The notes: generated from the letters alone by a model not told the origin. A stretch of 46,356 bases of DNA from Herbiconiux oxytropis (GCF_024979315.1 NZ_JANLCK010000018.1:1-46356); one strand, 5' to 3'. Shown: positions 23,958 to 33,938, counted from the first letter of the stretch. Made by a program: numbers and translations.

Positions 23958-26900
23958 GTGCCCTCGAACGACTCCTTCGTGCACCTGCACGTCCACAGCG
24001 AATACTCGATGCTGGACGGCGCGGCGAGGGTCAAACCCCTCATCGAAGCGGCCAAGGAGCAGGGCATGCCCGCCGTGGCGGTCACCGACCACGGCAACGT
24101 CTTCGGTGCCTTCGACTTCTGGAAGACGGCCACCGAAGCGGGCATCAAGCCCATCATCGGCACCGAGGCCTACCTCACCCCCGGCACCCACCGCAGCGAC
24201 AAGACGCGGGTGCGCTGGGGCAACGGCGGGCAGGACGACGTCTCGGGCGCGGGCGCCTACACGCACATGACCCTGCTCTCGGAGAGCACCGAGGGCATGC
24301 ACAACCTGTTCCGGCTGAGCTCCAAGGCGAGCATCGAGGGCTACTACTTCAAGCCCCGCATGGATCGCGAGCTGCTCAGCCAGTACGGCAAGGGCCTCAT
24401 CGCCACCACCGGATGCCCGTCGGGCGAGGTGCAGACCCGGCTGCGGCTGGGGCAGTACAAGGAGGCCGTCAAGGCCGCCGCCGACTTCCGCGACATCTTC
24501 GGCCGCGAGAACTACTTCTGCGAGATCATGGACCACGGGCTCGACATCGAGCGCCGCATCATGACCGACCTGCTCAAGCTCGCCGACGAGCTGCAGCTGC
24601 CGCTCGTGGCCACCAACGACCTGCACTACACGCACGCGCACGACGCCACGAGCCACGCAGCCCTGCTCTGCGTGCAGTCGGGCTCGACCCTCTCCGATCC
24701 GAACCGGTTCAAGTTCGACGCCGACGAGTTCTACCTCAAGAGCGCCGCCGAGATGCGCCAGCTCTTCCGCGACTACCCGGAGGCGTGCGACAACACCCTG
24801 CTGATCGCCGAGCGCTGCGAGGTGGCCTTCGACACGAACGCCAACTACATGCCGCGCTATCCGGTGCCGGACGGCGAGACCGAGGCCACCTGGTTCGAGA
24901 AGGAGGTCGAGGCGGGGCTCAAGGAGCGCTACCCGAACGGGGTCACGCAGGAGGTGCGCGAGCGCGCCGACTACGAGGTCGGGGTCATCCAGCAGATGGG
25001 CTTCCCCGGCTACTTCCTCGTGGTGGCCGACTTCATCAACTGGTCGAAGCGCAACGGCATCCGAGTGGGCCCGGGCCGTGGCTCCGGTGCGGGGTCCATG
25101 GCCGCGTACGCCATGAAGATCACCGACCTCGATCCGCTCGTGCACGGCCTCATCTTCGAGCGCTTCCTCAACCCGGACCGCGTCTCCATGCCCGACTTCG
25201 ACGTCGATTTCGACGACCGTCGCCGCGGCGAGGTCATCAAGTACGTCACCGAGAAGTACGGCGACGAGCGCGTGGCGCAGATCGTGACCTACGGCACCAT
25301 CAAGGCCAAGCAGGCGCTGAAGGACTCCGGCCGGGTGCTCGGGTTCCCCTTCAGCATGGGCGAGAAGCTCACGAAGGCGATGCCGCCGCCCATCATGGGC
25401 AAGGACATCCCGCTCTCGGGCATCTTCGACAAGGCGCACCCACGGTTCAAGGAGGCCGTCGACATCCGCACGGTCATCGAGAGCGACCCCGAGGCGCGCA
25501 CGGTGTTCGACACCGCGCTCGGCATCGAGAACCTCAAGCGGCAGTGGGGCGTGCACGCGGCCGGCGTGATCATGTCGAGCGACCCGCTGATCGACATCAT
25601 CCCGATCATGAAGCGCGAGCAGGACGGCCAGATCGTCACGCAGTTCGACTACCCCGCCGCGGAGTCGCTCGGACTGATCAAGATGGACTTCCTGGGGCTC
25701 AGGAACCTCACGATCATCGACGACGCGCTCGACAACATCCGCGCGAACCGGGGTGAGGACCTGGTGCTCGAGGATCTCGAGCTCGACGACAAGCCCTCCT
25801 ACGACCTGCTCGCCCGTGGCGACACGCTCGGCGTGTTCCAGCTCGACGGCGGGCCCATGCGCGGGCTCCTCAGGCTCATGAAGCCCGACAACTTCGAGGA
25901 CATCTCGGCTGTCCTGGCCCTCTACCGCCCGGGCCCGATGGGTGCCGACTCGCACACCAACTACGCGCTGCGGAAGAACGGCATCCAGCCGATCACCCCG
26001 ATCCACCCCGAGCTCGCCGAGCCGCTGCTCGAGGTGCTCGGCGGCACCTACGGCCTCATCGTGTACCAGGAGCAGGTGATGTCGATCGCGCAGAAGCTCG
26101 CGGGCTTCACGCTCGCGCAGGCCGACCTGCTGCGCCGCGCGATGGGCAAGAAGAAGAAGTCAGAGCTCGACAAGCAGTACGAGGGCTTCTCGAAGGGCAT
26201 GCACGACAACGGCTACTCCGAGGCAGCGGTCAAGACGCTCTGGGACATCCTGCTGCCGTTCTCCGACTACGCCTTCAACAAGGCGCACTCGGCGGCCTAC
26301 GGCGTCATCTCCTACTGGACCGCCTACCTCAAGGCGCACTATCCGGCCGAGTACATGGCCGCGTTGCTGACGAGCGTGGGCGACTCCAAGGACAAGATGG
26401 CGATGTACCTGAGCGAGTGCCGCCGGATGGGCATCAAGGTGCTGCCGCCGGACGTCAACGAGTCGATCGGGTTCTTCACGGCCGTCGGCACCGACATCCG
26501 CTTCGGCCTCGGCGCCGTGCGGAACGTCGGCATGAACGTGGTCGAGCTCATCAAGGCCGCTCGCGAGGAGAAGGGCGCCTTCACCTCGTTCGGCGACTTC
26601 CTGAAGAAGATCCCGCTCGGTGCCGCCAACAAGCGCACGATCGAGTCCCTCATCAAGGCGGGGGCGTTCGATTCGCTCGGGTCGACCAGGCGCGCGCTCA
26701 TCGAGGTGCACGAGGGACTGATCGAGAACGCGGTGTCGCAGAAGCGCAACGAGGCCAACGGCCAGGTCGGGTTCGACTTCGACTCGCTCTGGGATGCGCC
26801 CGAGGAGGTGCACGACATCCCCGTGCGCCCCGAGTGGGCCAAGCGCGACAAGCTCGCCTTCGAGCGCGACATGCTCGGGCTGTACGTGTCGGACCATCCG

Positions 26901-27473
26901 CTCGCGGGTCTCGAGATCCCGCTCGCGAAGGTGGCGTCGACGTCGATCCTCGACCTGCTGGAGAGCGAGCACACGCAGGACGGCGACCAGGTGACGGTCG
27001 CGGGCCTCATCACGAGCGTGCAGCACCGGGTGGCCAAGAACTCGGGCAACCAGTACGGCATGATCACGGTCGAGGACTTCGCGGGAGAGATCACCGCGAT
27101 GTTCATGGGCAAGACCTATCAGGAGTTCGGCCCGGCGCTCACGAACGACGCCATCGTGGTGGTGCGGGGCCGCGTCTCGCTCCGAGACGACGGCATGAAC
27201 CTGCACGCGTTCAGCCTCTTCCAGCCCGACCTCGGTCAGGCCGCGGGCGCGTCGGGTCCGCTGCAGATCTCGCTCGCCGAGTTCAAGGCCACGACCGACA
27301 CGGTGCAGGCGCTCAACGACGTGCTCATCCGGCACTCCGGCGACACCGAGGTGCGGTTGCGCCTCGTCAAGAACGACAACGTGCGGATCTTCGAGGTGCC
27401 GTTCGGGGTCAATGTGACAGCCGACCTCTTCGGCGAGCTCAAGTCGCTGCTCGGCCCGAACTGCCTCGCCTAG
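23958..27473 (+). CDS. dnaE: DNA polymerase III alpha subunit
   Basis: This is the 1171-aa replicative polymerase. The PHP domain begins at once (FVHLHVHSEYSMLDGAARV, about 6-24, and AVTDHGNVFGA). The polymerase core carries the catalytic acidic motif PDFDVDFDDRRR with Asp413, Asp415 and Asp417. GPGRGSGAGS is at about 373-382. The finger and beta-binding regions include LYRPGPMGADSH and the KAHSAAYG segment. A helix-hairpin-helix region and the OB-fold (VTVAGLITSVQHR, about 1013-1025) close the protein. The length fits DnaE1 rather than the error-prone DnaE2. It starts at GTG 23958. The last bases overlap the stop of a decayed transposase on the other strand. Confidence 0.97.
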   Translation: MPSNDSFVHLHVHSEYSMLDGAARVKPLIEAAKEQGMPAVAVTDHGNVFGAFDFWKTATEAGIKPIIGTEAYLTPGTHRSDKTRVRWGNGGQDDVSGAGAYTHMTLLSESTEGMHNLFRLSSKASIEGYYFKPRMDRELLSQYGKGLIATTGCPSGEVQTRLRLGQYKEAVKAAADFRDIFGRENYFCEIMDHGLDIERRIMTDLLKLADELQLPLVATNDLHYTHAHDATSHAALLCVQSGSTLSDPNRFKFDADEFYLKSAAEMRQLFRDYPEACDNTLLIAERCEVAFDTNANYMPRYPVPDGETEATWFEKEVEAGLKERYPNGVTQEVRERADYEVGVIQQMGFPGYFLVVADFINWSKRNGIRVGPGRGSGAGSMAAYAMKITDLDPLVHGLIFERFLNPDRVSMPDFDVDFDDRRRGEVIKYVTEKYGDERVAQIVTYGTIKAKQALKDSGRVLGFPFSMGEKLTKAMPPPIMGKDIPLSGIFDKAHPRFKEAVDIRTVIESDPEARTVFDTALGIENLKRQWGVHAAGVIMSSDPLIDIIPIMKREQDGQIVTQFDYPAAESLGLIKMDFLGLRNLTIIDDALDNIRANRGEDLVLEDLELDDKPSYDLLARGDTLGVFQLDGGPMRGLLRLMKPDNFEDISAVLALYRPGPMGADSHTNYALRKNGIQPITPIHPELAEPLLEVLGGTYGLIVYQEQVMSIAQKLAGFTLAQADLLRRAMGKKKKSELDKQYEGFSKGMHDNGYSEAAVKTLWDILLPFSDYAFNKAHSAAYGVISYWTAYLKAHYPAEYMAALLTSVGDSKDKMAMYLSECRRMGIKVLPPDVNESIGFFTAVGTDIRFGLGAVRNVGMNVVELIKAAREEKGAFTSFGDFLKKIPLGAANKRTIESLIKAGAFDSLGSTRRALIEVHEGLIENAVSQKRNEANGQVGFDFDSLWDAPEEVHDIPVRPEWAKRDKLAFERDMLGLYVSDHPLAGLEIPLAKVASTSILDLLESEHTQDGDQVTVAGLITSVQHRVAKNSGNQYGMITVEDFAGEITAMFMGKTYQEFGPALTNDAIVVVRGRVSLRDDGMNLHAFSLFQPDLGQAAGASGPLQISLAEFKATTDTVQALNDVLIRHSGDTEVRLRLVKNDNVRIFEVPFGVNVTADLFGELKSLLGPNCLA

Positions 27474-27630
27474 CTGTACTGCCCAGGCAGGTTGATCAAC
27501 CGGCTGATGGGTGGTCTTGCCGGCGGTGGCGGTGTGGGGTCTGTGGTGATTGTCTTCATGGAGCCATCCGGGGAGGGCTTGAGCGAGAGCCATCTCCCTG
27601 TCGAACTTCTCGGTCTGCCCCTCGTCGAGC
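27470..27630 (-). pseudogene. IS481-family transposase 3' remnant
   Basis: Read on the minus strand, one frame gives GQTEKFDRE, then LPGWLHEDNHHRPHTA, the typical end of an IS481-type integrase core (YNHHRPHTAL). The frame then shifts by one base and continues as RPPISRLINLPGQYS with a stop at 27470. The rest of the transposase is missing and residues between EKF and GWLH are deleted. No terminal inverted repeats could be placed. The remnant's stop overlaps the dnaE stop codon, so an old insertion abutted the end of dnaE. The remaining bases to hisD (about 27631-27805) show no gene. Confidence 0.75.
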
Positions 27631-27807
27631 CGCCCTGACTGATGCCGTGCAGCCCCACACTGGCGGGGTCCACCCCCTCCTGTTGCCCCCGCGGCGTTCT
27701 CGCGATGCCACGGCGGGGCGGTGATGAAGGTGGGGCGCGGGCACGGTGTCGCCTTTCGTCCTGGACGGAACTGGATGCCGTCACCAGGAGGTCAGCGGCG
27801 GACTGGG

Positions 27808-27813
27808 TAGGCT
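27808..27813 (+). promoter_or_regulatory. -10 box of hisD, near-leaderless
   Basis: TAGGCT ends nine bases before the hisD ATG. Transcription would begin at or within about three bases of the start codon. No ribosome-binding site is seen. Confidence 0.45.
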
Positions 27814-27822
27814 GGTTACGCC

Positions 27823-29130
27823 ATGATCCAGACCATCGACCTCCGCGGCCAGACGCCCACCCGAGCTCAGCTCACCACCCTCGTGCCGCGCCCCGACACC
27901 GATGTGTCGGTCGCTGCCGAGGCCGCCGCAGCCCTCCTCGAGGCCGTCCGTGCCGACGGGCTCGTCGCCCTCCGCGATCAGGCCGAGCGCTTCGACGGGG
28001 TCGTGCCCGAGCACGTGCGCGTTCCGCAGAGCGAGATCGATGCGGCCGTCGTGGGGCTCGACCCCGCCGTGCGCGCGGCGCTCGACGAGGCCATCGTGCG
28101 CGTGCGGCAGGCCACCGCCGCCCAGATCCCGGATGCCCGCACCACCACGCTCGCCGACGGCGCGGTGGTGGAGCAGCGCTGGCACCCGGTCGAGCGCGTG
28201 GGCCTCTACGTGCCGGGCGGCAAGGCGGTGTACCCCTCGAGCGTGGTCATGAACGTGGTGCCCGCCCAGCTCGCCGGTGTCGGATCGATCGCGATCGCGT
28301 CGCCGCCGCAGAAGGAGTTCGGCGGCTCCATCCACCCCACCATCCTAGGCGCGGCCGGTCTCCTCGGCGTCACCGAGGTCTACGCCATCGGGGGAGCGGG
28401 AGCCGTCGGCGCGCTCGCCTACGGGGTCGACGAGATCGGCCTCGAGGCCGTGCAGGTCATCACGGGCCCCGGCAACGTCTTCGTGGCCGCCGCCAAGCGA
28501 CTCGTGCGCGGTGTCGTCGGCATCGACTCCGAGGCCGGCCCCACCGAGATCCTCGTCATCGCCGATGAGAGCGCCGACCCCGAGTTCGTGGCCGCCGACC
28601 TGGTGAGCCAGGCCGAGCACGACGAGCTCGCGGCCGCGGTCCTCGTCACGGACTCCGCCGCTCTCGCCCAGAACGTCGTGGCGGCCCTCGGGCGCGCCGC
28701 GGCCACCACGACGCACGCCGAGCGCGTCGCGATCGCCCTCGACGGCCCGCAGTCGGCCATCGTGCTCGTCGACAGCATCGAGCTCGCGGCCGCGGTGAGC
28801 AACGTCTACGGCCCCGAGCACCTCGAGCTGCAGACGGCCGATCCGGATGCGACGCTCGGCCTCATCCACAACGCCGGCGCGATCTTCGTGGGCGCCTATT
28901 CGCCCGTGAGTCTCGGCGACTACCTGGCGGGCTCGAACCACGTGCTCCCCACCGGTGGCCAGTCCCGCTTCTCCTCGGGCCTCGGAGCGTACACGTTCCT
29001 CCGCCCGCAGCAGATCGTGCGCTACGACCGATCCGCCCTCGACGCCGTCGCTTCGCGGATCGTGGCGCTCTCCAGCGCCGAGAACCTCCCGGCCCACGGC
29101 GACGCCGTCACGGCGCGCTTCGCCCGCTGA
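27823..29130 (+). CDS. hisD: Histidinol dehydrogenase
   Basis: The 435-aa enzyme carries out the last two steps of histidine synthesis, oxidising L-histidinol to L-histidine with two NAD. Family signatures are [19 protein letters not shown] (about 125-143), [18 protein letters not shown] (about 212-229), SQAEHDE, which contributes zinc and substrate ligands (about 261-267), and YGPEHLEL near 328. The final region has ANHV-like SNHVLPTGG. No other his genes are visible in this window, though in actinobacteria hisD commonly heads a his operon; here nrdR follows. Confidence 0.97.
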   Translation: MIQTIDLRGQTPTRAQLTTLVPRPDTDVSVAAEAAAALLEAVRADGLVALRDQAERFDGVVPEHVRVPQSEIDAAVVGLDPAVRAALDEAIVRVRQATAAQIPDARTTTLADGAVVEQRWHPVERVGLYVPGGKAVYPSSVVMNVVPAQLAGVGSIAIASPPQKEFGGSIHPTILGAAGLLGVTEVYAIGGAGAVGALAYGVDEIGLEAVQVITGPGNVFVAAAKRLVRGVVGIDSEAGPTEILVIADESADPEFVAADLVSQAEHDELAAAVLVTDSAALAQNVVAALGRAAATTTHAERVAIALDGPQSAIVLVDSIELAAAVSNVYGPEHLELQTADPDATLGLIHNAGAIFVGAYSPVSLGDYLAGSNHVLPTGGQSRFSSGLGAYTFLRPQQIVRYDRSALDAVASRIVALSSAENLPAHGDAVTARFAR

Positions 29131-29188
29131 CCGCCCTGGGCCCCGCTCCCGCCCGAGGGCCTCGGCGCTCCACTACCATGGAGGTGCC

Positions 29189-29701
29189 ATGTACTGTCCC
29201 TACTGCCGCTACCCCGATTCCCGCGTCGTCGACTCCCGCACGACCGACGACGGTCTCGCCATCCGACGCCGGCGCCAGTGCCCTGACTGCGGTCGGCGTT
29301 TCAGCACCACCGAGACCGCGAGCCTCAGCGTGATCAAGCGCTCCGGCGTGGTCGAGCCGTTCAGCCGGGAGAAGATCGTGAGCGGTGTGCGCAAGGCCTG
29401 CCAGGGCCGCCCCGTCACCGACAGCGACCTCGCGGTGCTCGCCCAGCGGGTGGAGGAGACCGTGCGACTCTCCGGCGCGGCGCAGATCGACGCCAACGAC
29501 ATCGGCCTCGCCATCCTGCAGCCCCTCCGCGAGCTCGACGAGGTGGCCTACCTGCGGTTCGCGAGCGTCTACCAGGCCTTCGACTCGCTCGACGACTTCG
29601 AGAGCGCCATCACGCTGCTGCGCGTCGAGCACGAGCAGGCGCACGACGACGAGAGCCCTGCGGCCGCCCAGGCACGCGACACCACCGGTTCCTACGAGTG
29701 A
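29189..29701 (+). CDS. nrdR: Transcriptional repressor NrdR
   Basis: NrdR represses ribonucleotide reductase genes when dATP is plentiful. The 170-aa protein has the N-terminal zinc ribbon MYCPYC...CPDC (Cys3, Cys6, Cys31, Cys34) and an ATP-cone (about 46-136: [20 protein letters not shown]). The ATG at 29189 has a strong ribosome-binding site (GGAGGT). The C-terminal 20 residues are low complexity. Its stop overlaps the GTG of pyrD by four bases, tying nucleotide reduction control to pyrimidine synthesis in one transcript. Confidence 0.97.
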   Translation: MYCPYCRYPDSRVVDSRTTDDGLAIRRRRQCPDCGRRFSTTETASLSVIKRSGVVEPFSREKIVSGVRKACQGRPVTDSDLAVLAQRVEETVRLSGAAQIDANDIGLAILQPLRELDEVAYLRFASVYQAFDSLDDFESAITLLRVEHEQAHDDESPAAAQARDTTGSYE

Positions 29702-30759
29702 GCGGCGTCTACGGACTCCTCTTCCGGCACGTGCTGTCGAAGATGGATCCGGAGCGGGCCCACCATCTCGCCTTCTCGGTCATCGAGGCCATTCCGGCGC
29801 TCCGGCTCGAGCGACTCGTGAGCCGCTTCACGGGTGCGCAGGGCGGCGACCTGTCGGTCGAGGCGCTCGGTCTGCGGTTCCCGACCCCGTTCGGGCTGGC
29901 CGCGGGCTTCGACAAGGATGCCAAGGGCATCCGCGGGTTCGGCGCCCTCGGCTTCGGCCACGTCGAGGTCGGCACGATCACGGCGCGAGCGCAGCCGGGC
30001 AACCCGCGCCCGCGGCTGTTCCGACTCGTGCCCGACCGCGCCGTCATCAACCGCATGGGTTTCAACAACGCAGGAGCGTCCGGAGCGTCGCTGCGGCTCG
30101 CCCGCACGCGCTCGCTCCGCCATCCGCGACCCGTGATCGGCGTCAACATCGGCAAGAGCCGTGTGGTCGAGGTCGAGGATGCGATCAGCGACTACCTGCA
30201 GAGCACGCGCGCACTCGCACCCATGGCCGACTACCTCGTGGTGAACGTGTCGTCGCCGAACACCCCGGGCCTCCGCGGCCTGCAGGAGATCGACCGGCTC
30301 GCGCCGCTCCTGGAGGCGGTCAAGGCCGAATGCGGACCGACGCCGCTGCTGGTCAAGATCGCGCCCGACCTCTCCGACGAGGAGGTGCGCAAGGTCTCCG
30401 CCCTCGTCGTCGACCTCGGCCTCGACGGCATCATCGCGACCAACACGACACTCTCGCGCGAGCGCCTCGTCACCTCACGCGAGGTCGTGGAGGCCGCCGG
30501 AGCCGGTGGGCTCTCGGGTGCGCCGCTCGCCGCCCGTGCCCTCGAGGTGCTGGTGCTCATCCGCTCCGTCGTGCCGGCGGAGCTCTGCGTCATCTCGGTG
30601 GGCGGCGTCGACACGGCGGTCGATGTGCAGGAGCGCATCGACGCGGGCGCGACCCTCGTGCAGGGCTACACGGCGTTCCTCTACCGCGGCCCGCTGTGGG
30701 CGCGCCAGATCAACCGCGGCCTGGTGGCGCTGCGGGCGGGGCGTCAGGCCCGGCGGTAG
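29698..30759 (+). CDS. pyrD: Dihydroorotate dehydrogenase, class 2 (quinone)
   Basis: The 353-aa membrane-associated FMN enzyme oxidises dihydroorotate to orotate and passes electrons to quinone. Signatures are the N-terminal helix pair typical of class 2 ([20 protein letters not shown]), [21 protein letters not shown] (the first FMN contact, about 63-83), [24 protein letters not shown] with the class 2 catalytic Ser, and ISVGGVDTA near 300. It starts at GTG 29698, overlapping the nrdR stop. Its 3' end overlaps the convergent MarR gene by 16 bases. Confidence 0.96.
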   Translation: MSGVYGLLFRHVLSKMDPERAHHLAFSVIEAIPALRLERLVSRFTGAQGGDLSVEALGLRFPTPFGLAAGFDKDAKGIRGFGALGFGHVEVGTITARAQPGNPRPRLFRLVPDRAVINRMGFNNAGASGASLRLARTRSLRHPRPVIGVNIGKSRVVEVEDAISDYLQSTRALAPMADYLVVNVSSPNTPGLRGLQEIDRLAPLLEAVKAECGPTPLLVKIAPDLSDEEVRKVSALVVDLGLDGIIATNTTLSRERLVTSREVVEAAGAGGLSGAPLAARALEVLVLIRSVVPAELCVISVGGVDTAVDVQERIDAGATLVQGYTAFLYRGPLWARQINRGLVALRAGRQARR

Positions 30760-31241
30760 CGCTCGCCCGAGCCCTCGTCGAGGGCGGGCGCGACGGTGTC
30801 GGCCGCTGCCGCCAGATCGCGGAAGACGCGCTCGACCACGTGCGCGTCGTGCGGATCGAGCGACTCCGCGAGTGCTCGGATCCGCTCGGGCTGGTCGTGC
30901 GAGGCCATCACCTCGAGCCCGGCCTCGGTGGCGTCGATGCGGAGGCTCCGCCGATCCTCGGAACGGGCGCTCCGGGTGGCCAGGCCGCGCTTCTCCAGGC
31001 GGTCGAGGAGCACGGTGACCGAGGCGCTCGTGATGCCGAGGCCGGCAGCGAGGTCCTTGGGGCCGATCGGTCGCTCGGCGAGGCCGGCCTCGCGCAGCAG
31101 GCGCATCGCCGCGAGGTCGTTCTCCTTCAGGCCCGACCGCTCCGTCTCACGCCGCAGCATCTTCAGTTCGGCCACGCGGAGGTCGGCGATCGCCGCCAGC
31201 ACGCGCCTCGCGGAATCGGTCACGGTGGTGTCGTCCGTCAT
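30744..31241 (-). CDS. MarR-family transcriptional regulator
   Basis: This is a 165-aa winged-helix regulator. The DNA-binding part shows LGITSASVTVLLDRLEKRGLATR (about 69-91) followed by the wing SARSEDRRSLRIDATEAG. Flanking helices at both ends form the dimer. It starts at ATG 31241; an in-frame ATG at 31277 would add 12 basic residues and cannot be excluded because neither start has a good ribosome-binding site. Its target is unknown; no divergent partner gene is adjacent, as the next gene upstream (DUF3043) is on the same strand. Confidence 0.85.
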   Translation of the reverse strand: MTDDTTVTDSARRVLAAIADLRVAELKMLRRETERSGLKENDLAAMRLLREAGLAERPIGPKDLAAGLGITSASVTVLLDRLEKRGLATRSARSEDRRSLRIDATEAGLEVMASHDQPERIRALAESLDPHDAHVVERVFRDLAAAADTVAPALDEGSGERYRRA

Positions 31242-31358
31242 CAGCCGATCGTGGCCCCTCGTCGCTTTCCGATCCATTCGGTGAGTACGCTACCCCCGAA
31301 CCCGAGGATCGGCCCGCAATCGCGTCGGCACCCGGTTCAGGATCGCCGAGCCTCCCGA

Positions 31359-31934
31359 TCAGCTCGGGAACTGGCCGCGCTTGACCTGGGGCTTCGGCAG
31401 GCGCAGTCGACGGAACTGCAGGGCGCGCATGGTGGCGTACCAGCGCGTGCCGCGCTCGATGTTGTCGGCGCCGAACTTCTCGCGGAGCTTCTTCAGCAGG
31501 CGGAAGCCCAGCAGCACGCAGTCGCCGACCACGATCAGCACGAAAGCGTACAGCCCGAGCATCACGCCCGACTGCACCTCGGGCAGGGGCACGAGGGTGA
31601 GCAGGATGACGACGAACATGATCGGGATGAGGAACTCGCCGATGTTGAAACGCGCGTCCACGTAATCGCGCACATAGCGGCGCTGCGCTCCCTTGTCACG
31701 AGCGGGGAGGTAGCGATCGTCGCCGTTGGCCATGCCGATGCGCGCCTTGTCGCGCGCCTCCTGCTGGCGGCGTTTGTAGTCGCGACTCGCCTCTTTGCGG
31801 TCGTTCGGCACGAGCGGCCTGGCGTTCGCGGCCTCCCGCTCCTTGCGGGTCGGGGTCGCGCGACCCTTGCCGATCGTCGACTCCTCCACAGGCGCGTCGA
31901 TGGGGGGCTGCTCGGTGCTCGTCTTCTTGGCCAC
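31359..31934 (-). CDS. DUF3043 membrane protein
   Basis: A 191-aa actinobacterial protein of unknown function. The charged N-terminal part contains GKGRATPTRKEREAANARPL, then VPNDRKEASRDYKRRQQEAR and GMANGDDRYLPARDKG. It is followed by YVDARFNIGEFLIPIMFVVI and a second helix, two transmembrane segments in all (about 102-122 and 130-151). This is the full DUF3043 layout. It starts at GTG 31934 behind GAGGAC. It shares a short intergenic region with the divergent M20 dipeptidase gene. Confidence 0.92.
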   Translation of the reverse strand: MAKKTSTEQPPIDAPVEESTIGKGRATPTRKEREAANARPLVPNDRKEASRDYKRRQQEARDKARIGMANGDDRYLPARDKGAQRRYVRDYVDARFNIGEFLIPIMFVVILLTLVPLPEVQSGVMLGLYAFVLIVVGDCVLLGFRLLKKLREKFGADNIERGTRWYATMRALQFRRLRLPKPQVKRGQFPS

Positions 31935-31957
31935 GGTGTCCTCGTTCGTTCGTCTCT

Positions 31958-31966
31958 TAAGATTAC
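31958..31966. promoter_or_regulatory. Overlapping divergent -10 boxes
   Basis: TAAGAT (31958-31963, plus) ends seven bases before the dipeptidase ATG, so its message would be leaderless. On the other strand TAATCT (31966-31961) suits the DUF3043 gene with a leader of about 20 bases. The two boxes overlap by three bases, so polymerase cannot occupy both. Confidence 0.45.
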
Positions 31967-31970
31967 CTGC

Positions 31971-33392
31971 ATGACAGACCCGAGTGGCTCCCCGTTCTCC
32001 CAGGTAGACGATCGCGAGCAGCGCCTCGCCGAGGAGGTGCGGCTGGCGCTGCCGGCGAGCATCGCCGAGCTCAGCGGTCTCGTGCGCATCCCGTCGGTGT
32101 CCTGGAGCGCCTTCGATCCCGCCCAGGTGGCGGCGAGTGCCGAGGCGGTGGCGGGCCTCGCCCGCGAGACCGGTGTCTTCGAGTCGGTCGAGATCCTGCG
32201 GGCCGAGACCGGCACGGGGGAGAAGGGGCAGCCTGCCGTGCTGGCCACGCGCGCCGCTCGGAACGGCCGTCCGACCGTGCTCCTCTACGCCCACCACGAC
32301 GTGCAGCCGCAGGGAGACGACGCCGACTGGGAGTCGCCGCCGTTCGAGCCGACCGTCCGCGGCGACCGGCTCTACGGCCGGGGCGCGGCCGACGACAAGG
32401 CGGGAGTGGTCTCGCACCTGGCGTCCGTGCGGGCGCTCCGGTCGGTCGCGGGAGACGACTTCGACCTCGGTCTCGTGCTCTTCATCGAGGGCGAAGAGGA
32501 GTTCGGCTCGCGCTCGTTCGCGAACTTCCTCGAGGTGCACCGCGAGAAGCTCGCCGCCGACGTCATCGTCGTGGCCGACTCCGACAACTGGGACGCCGAG
32601 ACCCCTTCGCTCACCATCAGCTTGCGCGGCAACGTCACCTTCCGGCTCACGGTCTCGACCCTCGCGCACGCCTCGCACTCGGGCATGTTCGGGGGAGCGG
32701 TGCCCGACGCGATGCTCGCCGCCTTCCGGCTCGCCGCCTCGTTGCACGACGAGAACGGCTCCGTGGCCGTCGCGGGCCTCACCTCCCGCGAGATGCAGAC
32801 GCCGGAGTACACCGACGAGACGCTCCGGAACGAGGCCGGCCTCCTCGAGGGAGTCTCGCCCATCGGCACCGGGTCCGTGCTCTCGCGGCTCTGGGCACAG
32901 CCCGCCATCACGATCACGGGCATCGACGCCCCGTCGGTGGCCAATGCCTCCAACACCCTCGTCCCGAGCGTCTCGCTCCGCGTCAGCGCGCGCATCGCCC
33001 CCGGTCAGGATCCGCAGGAGGCCTTCGAAGCGCTCGAGGCGCACATCCGCTCGCACGCCCCCTTCGGCGCGAAGGTCGAACTCGACGACGTCGACACCGG
33101 CAGCCCGTTCCTCGTCGACACCTCCGGCTGGGCGGTCACGGCGGCGAAGGACGCGATGCGGGACGCCTGGGGTGCCGAGCCCGTCGAGGCCGGCATCGGC
33201 GGATCGATCCCGTTCATCGCCGACCTCGTGCGCGTGTTCCCCGAGGCGCAGATCCTCGTGACGGGCGTCGAAGACCCCCACACGCGGGCGCACAGCCCGA
33301 ACGAGTCGCTGCACCTCGGCGTCTTCCACCGCGCCATCGGCACCGAGGCGCTCATGCTTCTCCGCATGAACGACCGGGCAGGGAATAACTGA
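31971..33392 (+). CDS. M20-family dipeptidase
   Basis: The 473-aa metallopeptidase has the two-zinc M20 layout: YAHHDVQPQGDD (about 104-115, first zinc His and catalytic Asp), GRGAADDKAG (about 133-142, bridging Asp), EGEEEFGS (about 171-178, catalytic Glu and zinc Glu), VVADSDNWD (zinc Asp) and a late DPHTRAHSPNES with the last His. The lid or dimerisation domain occupies about 205-350. It cleaves dipeptides or acyl-amino acids in the cytosol. It starts at ATG 31971, right after a -10-like box with no room for a ribosome-binding site. Confidence 0.92.
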   Translation: MTDPSGSPFSQVDDREQRLAEEVRLALPASIAELSGLVRIPSVSWSAFDPAQVAASAEAVAGLARETGVFESVEILRAETGTGEKGQPAVLATRAARNGRPTVLLYAHHDVQPQGDDADWESPPFEPTVRGDRLYGRGAADDKAGVVSHLASVRALRSVAGDDFDLGLVLFIEGEEEFGSRSFANFLEVHREKLAADVIVVADSDNWDAETPSLTISLRGNVTFRLTVSTLAHASHSGMFGGAVPDAMLAAFRLAASLHDENGSVAVAGLTSREMQTPEYTDETLRNEAGLLEGVSPIGTGSVLSRLWAQPAITITGIDAPSVANASNTLVPSVSLRVSARIAPGQDPQEAFEALEAHIRSHAPFGAKVELDDVDTGSPFLVDTSGWAVTAAKDAMRDAWGAEPVEAGIGGSIPFIADLVRVFPEAQILVTGVEDPHTRAHSPNESLHLGVFHRAIGTEALMLLRMNDRAGNN

Positions 33393-33452
33393 CCTCTGCC
33401 CCAGGTTGCCGGAGTTAGACTTCCGACATACTTCCGAGCGAATGGAGTGAAC

Positions 33453-33833
33453 ATGAGCGACTCGACACTGACTGTGCCCGCTGAGGGACAGACCGTCGAA
33501 GCCCCCGCGCACAAGGTCGGCATCACCCCCGCCGCGGGCACGAAGGTCAAGAACCTCCTCGAGCAGGAGGGTCGCGACGACCTGCGCCTGCGCGTGGCCG
33601 TGCAGCCCGGCGGCTGCTCCGGCCTGATCTACCAGCTCTACTTCGACGAGCGCATGCTCGACGGCGACAACGTCGTCGACTACGACGGCGTCGAGGTCAT
33701 CGTCGACAAGATGAGCGTTCCCTACCTCGAGGGCGCCACCATCGACTTCGAGGACACGATCCAGAAGCAGGGCTTCACGATCGACAACCCGAATGCCGGC
33801 GGAAGCTGCGCGTGCGGGGATTCGTTCCACTAG
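33453..33833 (+). CDS. erpA: Iron-sulfur cluster insertion protein (HesB/ErpA type)
   Basis: The 126-aa A-type carrier hands Fe-S clusters to target proteins. It has the three ligand cysteines of the family: Cys55 in GGCSG, and Cys119 and Cys121 in the terminal SCACGDSF. It starts at ATG 33453 with GGAG six bases upstream; an ATG two codons earlier is less well placed. It lies just upstream of the cytochrome oxidase genes, separated by a terminator hairpin, and could serve Fe-S enzymes such as the Rieske subunit encoded further along. Confidence 0.95.
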   Translation: MSDSTLTVPAEGQTVEAPAHKVGITPAAGTKVKNLLEQEGRDDLRLRVAVQPGGCSGLIYQLYFDERMLDGDNVVDYDGVEVIVDKMSVPYLEGATIDFEDTIQKQGFTIDNPNAGGSCACGDSFH

Positions 33834-33848
33834 AAAGCACTTCTCATC

Positions 33849-33878
33849 AGGGCCGTCCCACATCGGGGCGGCCCTTTT
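33849..33878 (+). terminator. Terminator after erpA
   Basis: The stem GGGCCG...CGGCCC with inner C/G pairs, followed by TTTT at 33875-33878, is a standard intrinsic terminator. It separates erpA from ctaC. Confidence 0.8.
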
Positions 33879-33938
33879 GCGTGCCCTACCAGACGCCGAT
33901 CCGGTGTGGCTGTGGCAACGGCGGGTAAATCGACCCAG

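Noticed and set aside
23955-26006. 683-codon open frame antisense to dnaE
   Set aside because: It lies wholly opposite dnaE, and its Val/Glu/His/Arg-rich composition is typical of the complementary frame of a high-GC gene.
29385-31900. Long plus-strand frame upstream of the M20 dipeptidase
   Set aside because: It crosses nrdR, pyrD and the opposite-strand MarR and DUF3043 genes in the wrong frame. Only the part from 31971 is the dipeptidase.
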